Below are positions 51,225 through 59,417 of a DNA stretch of 64,000 nucleotides, in pieces; within the stretch, counting starts at the first letter, position 1, and every line of letters starts with the position of its first letter. Under the pieces are notes generated by a model. That model saw nothing but the letters and a program-made list of their open reading frames with translations, was not told where the DNA came from and searched no databases. The position numbers and the translations under genes are program-made. The stretch is from positions 1 to 64,000 of the forward strand of contig NZ_JAVIFW010000025.1 in NCBI RefSeq assembly GCF_031157275.1, given 5' to 3'. This stretch comes from Streptomyces sp. LHD-70 (GTDB taxonomy: Bacteria > Actinomycetota > Actinomycetes > Streptomycetales > Streptomycetaceae).

Positions 51225-51944
51225 GTGTCGTACCCGAAGAGCCCGAAGACAAAGGCCGCAGGCGGGTGGCGGTCGCCGGACCGGTCGGCAGGCCGGCGTT
51301 GCGCCGCGTTCGTGGCGGCCGCAGGACTGGCCGGTTCGGCGGTGCTGCTCGCCGCGCCCGCCGCGCACGCCGAGGTCGTGGACGTCGACTACCAGTGCAA
51401 GACGCCGATCGGCAACAAGGGGGCCGTATCGCCCATCGACATCAAGAGCGTCGAGAGCGGCGGCGGCCACAAGCTCACCATGTCCTTCGAGAAGGGCGTC
51501 TCGTCCAGCCCGGTGGAGCTCGGCAAGGGCGCCATGAAGCCCAGCGCGCAGATCAAGCTCGGCGGCGCGGAGAGCGGCGCCGTCACCGTCACCGGGCCGC
51601 CCAACGCCGAGGCGATCCCCGCCAACACCCCCATCAAAATCAGTGACTTGACGGGTACGTACACGCCGAAGAAGTCCGGCAAGGTCACCTTCACCGCGTC
51701 CACGCTGACCATCAAGGCCCTTGGCACGACCACCACCTGTACGCCCAAGAACAACCCGAAGCCCTCCCTCACCCTCGACGTGAAGGCGGCGGGCGGCGGC
51801 GCACCGTCGGGCGGCGGCGCGGAACTTCCGCAGACCGGACCGGAGGACTCGGCCGTCGCGCTCGGCACGCTCGGCGGGACGGTGGTCCTCGTCGGCGCGG
51901 CGGGGGTGCTGTGGCTTACTCGGCGGAATCAGGTGCGGGGGTAG
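51225..51944 (+). CDS. Sortase-anchored surface protein with DUF6801-like domain (LPQTG)
   Basis: 239 residues. The signal peptide ends at APAAHA-EV (about 49). One extracellular domain (about 50-185) starts with YQCKTPIGNKGAVSPIDI and ends with LTIKALGTTTTCTP; the two cysteines probably form a disulfide. A Gly-rich spacer leads to LPQTG (201-205), a membrane helix and RR: a complete cell-wall sorting signal. The GTG start has GAGGGG about 9 nt upstream. The same domain recurs in the gene at 54200. Function unknown. No sortase is encoded in the window. Confidence 0.85.
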   Translation: MSYPKSPKTKAAGGWRSPDRSAGRRCAAFVAAAGLAGSAVLLAAPAAHAEVVDVDYQCKTPIGNKGAVSPIDIKSVESGGGHKLTMSFEKGVSSSPVELGKGAMKPSAQIKLGGAESGAVTVTGPPNAEAIPANTPIKISDLTGTYTPKKSGKVTFTASTLTIKALGTTTTCTPKNNPKPSLTLDVKAAGGGAPSGGGAELPQTGPEDSAVALGTLGGTVVLVGAAGVLWLTRRNQVRG

Positions 51945-52003
51945 GTCGGCGGGGCTTGCGTCGTCTGTTCCTTGCCGTGGACCAGCGCGCCGTCTGTCGC
52001 CCT

Positions 52004-52062
52004 GCGGGCTCGTCCTCAAACTCCCCCAGCCTTCGGCCGGGAGGTGCCCCCAGACGGGCTGA
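52004..52062. repeat. Dispersed repeat, family B
   Basis: About 58 nt beginning CGGGCTCGTCCTCAAACTCC and passing through CCTTCGGCCGG, a hairpin-prone block. The reverse complement of almost the same sequence lies at 59292-59346. It fills the gap between two surface-protein genes. Confidence 0.82.
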
Positions 52063-52095
52063 ATCTTTCCCCCGTACCGCCCCCAGGAGCCGCCG

Positions 52096-53034
52096 ATGCC
52101 CTCCGTCGTCCCCCGAGCCTCCGCCGTTCTCTGCCTGGTCGCCGCTCTGGTCGCCGGACTGTTCGCGCTGCCCGGAGCGTCCGCCCACGCCGACGAGGAC
52201 TGGTCCCTCGCGCCCGCACGGTCCGCCGGGGACGGGCGGTCGTCCTTCTACCTGGAGGGCGCGCCCGGTGCCGTCCTCCAGGACACGGTGACGGTCACCA
52301 ACCCGGGCGACTCCGCGCGTACCGTCGAACTGCGCGGGGCCGACGCCGACAACGCGGCCGACGGGTCCTTCGCGATCGAGGCCGACGGGGCGTCACGGGA
52401 CGGCGGGGCCTGGATCCGGCTCGCCGAACGGAAGGTCACCGTGCCGCCGCGCACCCGGGCCGAGGTGCCGTTCACCGTGACCGTGCCGGACGGTGCGGTG
52501 CCCGGCGACCACCCGGCGGCGATCCTGGCGAGCGGCGCGGGCCGCAGTACGGGCGTACGCCTGCACCTGCGGGTCGGCGGGCCCACCCTGTCCGCGCTCA
52601 CCGTGGAACGGGTCCGGCTCGCCGACGACGGCAGGCGCATCCGCTACGACCTGGTGAACCGGGGCAACACCGTGCTCGCGCCGAAGCTCGCGGTGCGCGC
52701 CGACGGGCTGTTCGGGACGGCGCTCGACCGGGCCCCGCGCGCCCTGCCCGTCGAGCTGCTGCCCGGCCGCCGGGTCACGCTCACCGAACCCTGGCCCGAC
52801 GCCCCGGCCCTCGACTCGGTCGACGTCCGGCTCACGGTGACGGCGGCGGGCGGCGCCCGGGACCAGGGTCTGGCCTCGGCCACGTTCGTGCCGTGGGGCG
52901 CGCTCGCGGCTGCGGTCGGCGGGCTCGTGGCGGTCGTCGCGGGCGGGCGGTGGGTGCGCGGGCGGCGGGGGCGCGGGTCCGGCCAGGCCGAACAGCAGCA
53001 GACGGAACGCGAGTTGACGGGAGCGGCGACGTGA
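52096..53034 (+). CDS. Secreted membrane-anchored protein, DUF916/WxL-interacting-like
   Basis: 312 residues. The signal peptide ends near ASAHA-DE (about 32). The extracellular part has two immunoglobulin-like halves: the first with LQDTVTVTNPGDSARTVELR and VTVPPRTRAEVPFTVTVPDG, the second with YDLVNRGNTVLAPKLAVRAD. A membrane helix (about 268-288) and an Arg-rich cytosolic tail follow. The first half resembles DUF916 of WxL-interacting proteins, which bind peptidoglycan and partner proteins in Firmicutes; this is similarity of pattern only. AGGAG 6 nt upstream. The stop overlaps the next start (GTGA). Confidence 0.78.
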   Translation: MPSVVPRASAVLCLVAALVAGLFALPGASAHADEDWSLAPARSAGDGRSSFYLEGAPGAVLQDTVTVTNPGDSARTVELRGADADNAADGSFAIEADGASRDGGAWIRLAERKVTVPPRTRAEVPFTVTVPDGAVPGDHPAAILASGAGRSTGVRLHLRVGGPTLSALTVERVRLADDGRRIRYDLVNRGNTVLAPKLAVRADGLFGTALDRAPRALPVELLPGRRVTLTEPWPDAPALDSVDVRLTVTAAGGARDQGLASATFVPWGALAAAVGGLVAVVAGGRWVRGRRGRGSGQAEQQQTERELTGAAT

Positions 53035-54203
53035 TCGGCAGGACGGTCAGCACGAGCATCCGGGCAGTGATCCTCGCGGTGGCGGCCGCCGTGGCGGTCG
53101 TACTGGCCGCGCCGCCCGCGACCGCGGCGGACGGGCCCGGCGTCGAACTGTCCGAAAAGCAGGCGGGCAAGGGCGGCAGCATCACCGTCACCGGCGAGGA
53201 CTGGCGGCCCAAGGCGCTCCTGATGCTGCTGATCTGCGGGCAGGCCGAGGGCCAGGCCGAGCCGGTCGGCGGGACCAACGCCTGCGCCAACGCCGACGGC
53301 CGGGCCGTCACCACCGACGGCGACGGCTCGTTCCGCAAGGAACTGCCGGTCGCCGAGCCGCCCGTCGCCTGCCCCTGTGTGGTCCGGGTCGCGACCGTGA
53401 CCGGGGAGAAGGCCGCCGCGCAGGCCGAGTTCACGGTTGCCGGGCACCCGGTGAAGAAGGTGCCCGAGCAGCCGGCCGGCGGCAAGCTCGCGGTCCTCGC
53501 CGCCCCCCGGCTCGAAGGCTCCGGCAACCTCCTGACCTGGTTCGGCGCGCCCGCGAGCCGCACCCTCGTGGCGACCGTCGGCAACCTCGGCTCGGCGCCC
53601 GTGAAGGACCCGGTCTTCAAGGTCGGCACCGCGCACGGCGTGTTCGCCCCGCAGTGGGAGGAGCAGCAGTGGCGCGGCACCCTCGCGCCCGGCAAGAAGG
53701 CCCAGGTCAAGCTGCAGGTCCAGCTGGATCCGGGGGCGTATGGGGACTACGCCGTCTCGCTGCGGTACGGCGGCAAGGTGCTCGCCGAGCAGCCCTGGGA
53801 CGTGGGCCGGCCCTGGGGCGTCACGCTCTTCTGGATCCTGCTCTGCCTGGTCGTGCCCGCGGCGGTCTTCCGGATCGGCATGGCGGTCGTCGACCGGGTA
53901 CGGCCGCGCCCGGCCCGCTCCGGCAGCCATCGGGCCCGCCGCGTACGGGAGTTGACGCAAGGGCGGCTGCCCGGGGCGCGCGGCGGGCGGTCCTCCGGCA
54001 GGCGCACCCCGCGGCGACCGCAGGCGGCGGCGCAGGCGACGGCCGAGAGCACGAGCACGAACACCACCACGGCCACGCTGCCGTGGTTCACCCCGGACTC
54101 AGCTCCGGGAGCACAAGGAGCACAAGGAGCACCAGGAGCACCGCACCGGCTCTCCGCACCGCAACAGGACCGACCGACGGCACCAGGGAAGGGAAACACG
54201 TGA
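53031..54203 (+). CDS. Secreted membrane-anchored protein with two beta-sandwich-like domains
   Basis: 390 residues. The signal peptide ends near ATA-AD (about 32). The first domain (about 35-135) has SITVTGEDWRP, a GQ...NACANADG cysteine segment and PPVACPCVVRVAT, recalling neocarzinostatin-like or Ig-like folds. The second (about 150-255) is NLLTWFGAPASRTLVATVGN to YGDYAVSLRYGGK. A membrane helix (about 262-285) is followed by a basic, low-complexity cytosolic tail of about 100 residues. No known family. GTG start and stop both overlap neighbours by 4 nt, so it is strictly co-translated with the genes on both sides. Confidence 0.78.
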   Translation: MIGRTVSTSIRAVILAVAAAVAVVLAAPPATAADGPGVELSEKQAGKGGSITVTGEDWRPKALLMLLICGQAEGQAEPVGGTNACANADGRAVTTDGDGSFRKELPVAEPPVACPCVVRVATVTGEKAAAQAEFTVAGHPVKKVPEQPAGGKLAVLAAPRLEGSGNLLTWFGAPASRTLVATVGNLGSAPVKDPVFKVGTAHGVFAPQWEEQQWRGTLAPGKKAQVKLQVQLDPGAYGDYAVSLRYGGKVLAEQPWDVGRPWGVTLFWILLCLVVPAAVFRIGMAVVDRVRPRPARSGSHRARRVRELTQGRLPGARGGRSSGRRTPRRPQAAAQATAESTSTNTTTATLPWFTPDSAPGAQGAQGAPGAPHRLSAPQQDRPTAPGKGNT

Positions 54204-55573
54204 TCACTCAACGGAGAGCGAGTGCGCTCGGTGTCGCGCTCATGCTCAGCGGCACGGGCCTCGTCCTCGCCGCGAGTCCGGCGCAGGCCGCCGGGACCGC
54301 GTACAAGACCGAGTGCATCCCGCCGGCGATCTCCGGCATGGATCCGGTGCACGGCACCACGAAGGTGGAGATCGAGGCACCGGCCGAGGCGAAGGTCGGG
54401 GACGAGGTCGAGGTGGTGTGGAAGACCACCGAGGCCGCGTCGAAGAACCCCGACGTCCTCGACCTGGCGGAGAACACGGTGCTGCCGACCGGCACGATCA
54501 AGGTCGGCGGCGCCCAGACCGAGGACCTCGCCATGGCGGGCGAGCGGAAGAACCCGCCGATCAAGAAGGGCAGCCCGATGGTGCTGTCCGATATGAAGGC
54601 CAAGCTGAAGCTGACGAAGCCGGGCGAGATCACGCTCACCCCGGACGCGTACAACATCAATGTCAGCAAGCCGATCTCCACGGACACCAAGTGCGCGCCC
54701 GAGGAGGACGTGTCGCCGGCCAGGACCATCAAGGTCGCGGACTCCGGATCGGGCGGTACGACGGGCGGCCTGCCCACCACACCGCCGACCGGTCTTCCCA
54801 CCGGCCTGCCGACGGGACTGCCGACCGGGCTGCCCACGGGCGGCGCGGCGGGCGGCGGGGACTCGGGCGGCTCGGACTCCGGTGGCTCGGACTCCGGTGG
54901 CTCCTCCGGCGGTTCGACCGGCGGCGGGGGCGGCCAGGCGGACTTCAAGGGCAAGGAGGTCCAGGTCCCGTACAAGTGCAAGACACCGATCGGCGACAAG
55001 GAAGCCACCTCGCCCGTGCAGATCGACGCGGCGAAGAGCGGCGAGAACTTCGACCTCACCGTGAAGTTCAAGAAGTCCGTGATGGACAGCCCGGCCGACA
55101 TCCCGAAGGACTCGGTCAAACCGTCGATGGAGGTCGAGCTCGGCGGCGCGGACAAGGGCACCGTGCACGTGGAGGGCCCCACCAACAAGGAGCCCATCAA
55201 GTCCGGTGACCCGATCGAGATCCCGGACCTGAAGGGGACGTACAAGCCGGGCGCGGACGGCAAGTCCACGCTGTCGCCGGGCGTGCTCACCGTGAAGGCC
55301 CTGGGCACGACGACCACGTGCACCCCGGCCAAGACGGAGGTCTCCCTCGAGCTCGACACCTCGGCCCAGCCGGGCGGTGCGGCGGGCGGCTCCGGCTCGG
55401 GTTCGGCGGGTGGCGCGGCGGGCGGTTCGTCCGGCGGCGGCCTGGCGGAGACCGGCGCGAGCGACGACGGGGCGCTGCGCGCGCTCGGCCTGGTCGCGGG
55501 GACGGTCATCCTGCTCGGCGGCGCGGTCTTCACGTTCATGCCACGCCGACTGGCCCTGCTCCGCAGGCGCTGA
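54200..55573 (+). CDS. Sortase-anchored surface protein with two DUF6801-like domains (LAETG)
   Basis: 457 residues. The signal peptide ends at SPAQA-AG (30). A divergent N-terminal domain (about 35-178) shows the same ending as the family domain (GTIKVGGAQTEDLAMAGE to NPPIKKGSPMVLSDMK and a final TKCAP). A linker of PTGL repeats and Gly/Ser (about 180-248) leads to a canonical domain (about 250-378) starting YKCKTPIGDKEATSPVQI. LAETG (415-419), a helix and RRLALLRRR complete the sorting signal; LAXTG is the class E sortase motif. The GTG overlaps the upstream stop, with GGGAAGGG upstream. Confidence 0.85.
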   Translation: MITQRRASALGVALMLSGTGLVLAASPAQAAGTAYKTECIPPAISGMDPVHGTTKVEIEAPAEAKVGDEVEVVWKTTEAASKNPDVLDLAENTVLPTGTIKVGGAQTEDLAMAGERKNPPIKKGSPMVLSDMKAKLKLTKPGEITLTPDAYNINVSKPISTDTKCAPEEDVSPARTIKVADSGSGGTTGGLPTTPPTGLPTGLPTGLPTGLPTGGAAGGGDSGGSDSGGSDSGGSSGGSTGGGGGQADFKGKEVQVPYKCKTPIGDKEATSPVQIDAAKSGENFDLTVKFKKSVMDSPADIPKDSVKPSMEVELGGADKGTVHVEGPTNKEPIKSGDPIEIPDLKGTYKPGADGKSTLSPGVLTVKALGTTTTCTPAKTEVSLELDTSAQPGGAAGGSGSGSAGGAAGGSSGGGLAETGASDDGALRALGLVAGTVILLGGAVFTFMPRRLALLRRR

Positions 55574-55653
55574 ACCACCGGCTCGGCTCGGCTCGGCTCG
55601 CGGGCGGGCTCAAGGGCAGCAACTCCCTTGGCCTGCCCGCGAGTTCATTCTCG

Positions 55654-55695
55654 TACGGATACGGGCACGGATACGGATACGGGCACGGGTACGGG
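55654..55695. repeat. Hexanucleotide tandem repeat YACGGR, seven copies
   Basis: Seven consecutive units TACGGA/TACGGG/CACGGA from 55654 to 55695, in the gap between convergent genes (surface protein and alpha/beta hydrolase). A GGCTC pentamer run lies just before it (around 55579-55596). Confidence 0.9.
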
Positions 55696-55703
55696 AAGCG
55701 GGC

Positions 55704-56531
55704 TCAGGCGTGCTCGCGCAGCCAGCGAAGCACGGAGCGTCGGACCCCGCCGTCGTCCAGGAGCTTCGCCCCGTGCGCGGAGCCCGGCACGACGCGCAGC
55801 CAGGCGTCGGTGCTCCCGGCGACGCTCTGTGCGTCGGCCAGGTCGTGCGAGTGGGCCGCGGGCACGAAGTCCTCGGCCGAGTGGACCAGGAACAGCGGTG
55901 CGTCCTCCACGCCGGAGGCGTGCGTACGGGCCGCCATGTCCGCCCAGCGCGTCCAGCAGCGGGGGCCGTCCCGCTCCGGGTCGCAGCCCGCGAGCCTGTG
56001 GGCCTCCCGGCGCAGCCTGCGCTGGTGGCGGTCGGCGCCGTCGCGGGCGCCGTCGAGCCAGGCCCGGTACGGCGTGGCCACCGGGGACAGTGCGACGACG
56101 CCGCGCACGCGGGCGGCGCCGGCCCCGTACGTACCGGCGACCGTCGCGATCTGGCCACCCGCCGACGAGCCGAGGAGCAGCGGCCGGGCGCCGCCGTTGC
56201 GGGCGGCGACCCAGCGGAGCGCGGCGAGGGCGTCCTCGCGCTGGGCGTCCCAGGGCGCGTCGGAGTTGAGGCGGTAGTCGGTGTCGTACACCCGGAAGCC
56301 GCGCTCGGCGAACCAGCTCGCCCACTCGCTCCAGTCGGTGTCCTCCGCCCAGAACCCGCCGTGCAGGATCACGAGGGCGGGGCCCTTCGTGCCGTACACC
56401 GTGACGGTCTGGCGGGCGTGCTGTCCGTACGAGTAGCCCCGCACCACGGGGCCGGGGGCCGCCTGCACGGCGACGCAACTTCCGGACAGCAGCGCCCCGC
56501 ACACGAGGAGGGCGAGCAAGGCACGGCGCAT
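55704..56531 (-). CDS. Secreted alpha/beta hydrolase
   Basis: 275 residues. An N-terminal hydrophobic signal (1-25) contains Cys19 in SGSC, a weak lipobox, so it is either secreted or a lipoprotein. The alpha/beta hydrolase core has the oxyanion HGGFW (57-61), nucleophile elbow GSSAG (Ser123), the acid in LVHSAEDFVP and the final His in PGSAHG. It resembles carboxylesterases of the HSL/acetyl-esterase type. ATG at 56531. It lies downstream of the peptide symporter gene but beyond a strong terminator, so it is probably transcribed separately. Confidence 0.85.
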   Translation of the reverse strand: MRRALLALLVCGALLSGSCVAVQAAPGPVVRGYSYGQHARQTVTVYGTKGPALVILHGGFWAEDTDWSEWASWFAERGFRVYDTDYRLNSDAPWDAQREDALAALRWVAARNGGARPLLLGSSAGGQIATVAGTYGAGAARVRGVVALSPVATPYRAWLDGARDGADRHQRRLRREAHRLAGCDPERDGPRCWTRWADMAARTHASGVEDAPLFLVHSAEDFVPAAHSHDLADAQSVAGSTDAWLRVVPGSAHGAKLLDDGGVRRSVLRWLREHA

Positions 56532-56575
56532 GGCGTGATCGTGCCCCTCGGGCGGGCGCGGTCTAACCGGAAACG

Positions 56576-56615
56576 ACGGAGGGCCACCGCACCGGGTGGT
56601 GCGGTGGCCCTCCGT
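56576..56615 (-). terminator. Terminator of the peptide symporter gene
   Basis: A perfect 18-bp stem: arms 56576-56593 and 56598-56615 with loop GGGT. It starts 29 nt after the minus-strand symporter stop. On that strand the 3' side is followed by CG-rich sequence without a T-run. Confidence 0.85.
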
Positions 56616-56644
56616 TCGAACGTGGAGCGGTTACGGCTCGGGCG

Positions 56645-58165
56645 TCAGTGGACGTTGCCCATCAGCGCGACGATCTTCTTCCGGTAGGCGTAGATCCCGA
56701 AGCCCGCGGCGCAGGCGACCGCCGCCTCGGCGGCCACCACCGGCCAGGTGTTCAGGTCGACGCCGCCGATCGAGAGGAGGCTCATGATCGAGTCACCGGC
56801 GGTGACGGCGAGGAACCAGACACCCATCATCTGCGAGGCGTACTTGGCCGGGGCCAGCTTCGTGGTCACGGACAGGCCGACCGGGGAGAGGCACATCTCA
56901 CCGATGGTCTGCGCCAGGTAGATGGAGACCAGCCACATCGGGCTGACCTTCGTACCGTCACCGGCCATCAGCATCGGCACGACGAAGATGAAGAACGAGA
57001 CGCCGATGAACCACAGGGCCATGCCGAACTTGACGGTGGTGCTGGGCTCCTGGTTCTTACGGGCCAGCCACAGCCACAGCCAGGCGAAGACCGGCGCGAG
57101 CGCCATCACGAACAGCGGGTTCAGGGACTGGAACCAGGTGGCCGGGAAGTCGATGCCGAAGACCGAGCCGGAGGTGGAGCCCTTGCCGAAGACGGAGAGC
57201 GTGGAGCCCGCCTGGTCGAAGATCATCCAGAAGATCGCGGCGGCCGCGAAGAACCAGATGTAGCCGCTCATCTTGGACTGCTCGGTGGTACTGAGGTCCT
57301 TGTCGCGCTTGATGCGGGCGATGACGGCGATCGGGACGATCAGGCCGATCAGGGCGAGCGGGACCAGGGCCCAGTTCAGGGTGAACAGGTCGGCCGCCAC
57401 GACACCGCCGTAGACGACGGCGGCGACGATGACCGCGACCAGGGACTTGACCAGGACCGACTTGCGCTCGGCGGGGCTCAGCGGGTTCGGGACCTGGCTG
57501 CTGCGCGGGTTGAGGTGCTTGGTGCCCAGCAGGAACTGGACCAGGCCGAGCGCCATGCCGGCGCCGGCGAGGGCGAAGCCCAGGTGCCAGTTGACGGTCT
57601 CGCCGACGGTGCCGATGACCAGCGGGGCGACGAAGCCACCGATGTTGATCGACATGTAGAAGACGGTGAAGCCGCCGTCCCGGCGCGGGTCGTCCGGGCC
57701 GTCGTAGAGCTGGCCGACCATCGTCGAGATGTTGGCCTTCAGCAGACCGGAACCGGCCGCGACGAGCGCCATGCCGACGAAGAACATCGCCTGGCCGGGC
57801 AGTGCGAGCGTGAGGTGACCGGCGATGATCACGACGCTCGCGATGGTGACGGTCTTGCGCGGGCCCCAGACCCGGTCGCCGAACCAGCCACCGGGCATGG
57901 TGAGCAGGTAGACCATCGCGAGGTAGACGCCGTAGATGGCCGTCGCCGTGGCCATCGTCATGGCGAGGCCGCCGCCTTGGATGCCTTCCTTGGTGCCGTC
58001 GGCACCGCCCGAGATCAGGTAGTACACGAGGAGAGCCCTCATGCCGTAGAAGCTGAAGCGCTCCCACATCTCGGTCATGAAGAGGGTGGCCAGGCCGCGG
58101 GGGTGGCCGAAGAAGGTCTTCTCGCTGCCGGTACCGGCGGAGTCCTTCGTCAGGCTGGACGCCAT
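56645..58165 (-). CDS. Peptide:proton symporter, POT/PTR family
   Basis: 506 residues with about fourteen membrane segments. The proton-coupling motif is in helix 1, EMWERFSFYGMRALL (ExxERFxYY-type), then GGWFGDRVWGPRKTV, and FYMSINIGGFVAP in helix 5. It imports di- and tripeptides with protons. The ATG at 58165 has GAAGGA 7-8 nt upstream; a longer start at 58207 is not supported. It is divergent from a two-component system gene across 429 nt and ends at a strong terminator. Confidence 0.94.
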   Translation of the reverse strand: MASSLTKDSAGTGSEKTFFGHPRGLATLFMTEMWERFSFYGMRALLVYYLISGGADGTKEGIQGGGLAMTMATATAIYGVYLAMVYLLTMPGGWFGDRVWGPRKTVTIASVVIIAGHLTLALPGQAMFFVGMALVAAGSGLLKANISTMVGQLYDGPDDPRRDGGFTVFYMSINIGGFVAPLVIGTVGETVNWHLGFALAGAGMALGLVQFLLGTKHLNPRSSQVPNPLSPAERKSVLVKSLVAVIVAAVVYGGVVAADLFTLNWALVPLALIGLIVPIAVIARIKRDKDLSTTEQSKMSGYIWFFAAAAIFWMIFDQAGSTLSVFGKGSTSGSVFGIDFPATWFQSLNPLFVMALAPVFAWLWLWLARKNQEPSTTVKFGMALWFIGVSFFIFVVPMLMAGDGTKVSPMWLVSIYLAQTIGEMCLSPVGLSVTTKLAPAKYASQMMGVWFLAVTAGDSIMSLLSIGGVDLNTWPVVAAEAAVACAAGFGIYAYRKKIVALMGNVH

Positions 58166-58594
58166 GGGGGTTCCTTCTACGCTCGGGGAAGCGCCGCGCA
58201 CGCGCACGCGCGCCCGGGTGGGGGGCGGCCGGAACCGTACGGCGTCGCGCGCGGACCCGGCCCACTGGTCAAACCCTTGCTACGGGACTGCGAATCCAGT
58301 CGGCGCACACAAGGCCCCGAGCGATGCCGAACTCCAGAAGCTCCGCAATGTTCGCAAGGGCGTTGACACTCCATTACGGCATGTTAAGGCGGGATATGGA
58401 AGGTCCTGAGATATGGATCACAGGGAACCATGGAACCACGCCACGGTTTCGAAGGTAGCGCAAGAGCATTTCGTACGGAGTCCTGGCGCTGAAAGAATCG
58501 CGTCCGACCAGCGGATTCGGGCCACCGCTCACCGGACGGCCGGAACCCCGGTATCCGCCCAAGTCAGCGAGGTGGCGCGGACTACCATCTCTCC
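58166..58594. other. Divergent promoter region, symporter / response regulator
   Basis: 429 nt with no supported gene. The left 120 nt is GC-rich (leader of the symporter gene). The middle (58340-58440) is AT-richer and carries a promoter-like TTGACA on the plus strand. Short open frames here have no Shine-Dalgarno. Confidence 0.45.
58363..58390 (+). promoter_or_regulatory. Candidate promoter upstream of the response regulator gene
   Basis: TTGACA (58363-58368), a 16-nt spacer and TAAGGC (58385-58390). The -35 box is perfect and the -10 box is weak. It lies about 205 nt before the response regulator start. The same -10 hexamer appears before the Bax-inhibitor-like gene. Confidence 0.45.
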
Positions 58595-59281
58595 ATGACC
58601 CGTGTACTGCTCGCCGAGGACGACGCATCCATCTCGGAGCCACTGGCCCGCGCCCTGCGCCGGGAGGGGTACGAGGTGGAGGTGCGGGAGGACGGACCGG
58701 CGGCGCTCGAAGCAGGGCTGCAGGGCGGCGTCGGCGGAGTCGACCTGGTGGTGCTCGACCTCGGCCTGCCCGGTATGGACGGCCTGGAGGTGGCCCGGCG
58801 GCTGCGCGCCGAGGGGCACACGATCCCGATCCTGATCCTCACCGCCCGCGCGGACGAGGTGGACACGGTGGTCGGCCTGGACGCCGGCGCCGACGACTAC
58901 GTGACGAAGCCCTTCCGCCTCGCCGAACTCCTCGCCCGAGTCCGGGCCCTGCTCCGCCGCGGCGCCGCCGAGCCGGCCCAGGCCCCCGCGACGCACGGCG
59001 TCCGCATCGACGTCGAATCGCACCGCGCCTGGATGGGCGAGGAGGAACTCCAGCTCACGGCCAAGGAGTTCGACCTCCTGCGGGTCCTGGTCCGGGACGC
59101 GGGCCGGGTCGTCACCCGCGACCAGCTGATGCGCGAGGTCTGGGACACGACGTGGTGGTCCTCGACGAAGACCCTGGACATGCACATCTCCTGGCTCCGC
59201 AAGAAGCTGGGCGACGACGCGGCCAACCCGAGGTACATCGCGACGGTCCGGGGCGTGGGCTTCCGCTTCGAGAAGAGCTGA
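58595..59281 (+). CDS. OmpR/PhoB family response regulator
   Basis: 228 residues. The receiver domain (1-115) has acid pocket residues in LLAEDDAS, phospho-acceptor Asp55 in VVLDLGLPGMDG, Thr in ILILTARAD and Lys in DDYVTKPF. The winged-helix output domain (about 135-226) has LTAKEFDLLRVLVRDAGRVV and the C-terminal IATVRGVGFRFEKS. It pairs with the histidine kinase encoded 137 nt downstream. The signal and targets are unknown; the flanking peptide symporter and GtrA genes are possible but unproven targets. Confidence 0.95.
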   Translation: MTRVLLAEDDASISEPLARALRREGYEVEVREDGPAALEAGLQGGVGGVDLVVLDLGLPGMDGLEVARRLRAEGHTIPILILTARADEVDTVVGLDAGADDYVTKPFRLAELLARVRALLRRGAAEPAQAPATHGVRIDVESHRAWMGEEELQLTAKEFDLLRVLVRDAGRVVTRDQLMREVWDTTWWSSTKTLDMHISWLRKKLGDDAANPRYIATVRGVGFRFEKS

Positions 59282-59287
59282 GAATTT

Positions 59288-59351
59288 GAGCCTGTCTGGG
59301 GGCACCTCCCGGCCGAAGGCTGGGGGAGTTTGAGGACGAGCCCGAAGGGCG
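59288..59351. repeat. Dispersed repeat, family B, inverted copy
   Basis: From GAGCCTGTCTGGGGGCACCT to GAGTTTGAGGACGAGCCCGA; the reverse complement of the copy at 52004-52062 with one or two differences. It lies in the gap between response regulator and kinase genes. Confidence 0.82.
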
Positions 59352-59417
59352 ATCAACGGCGCCCACGTCAAGGGCAACAAGACGGCAACGTAAGAACAGC
59401 GCACCCTCGGAGAGAAC

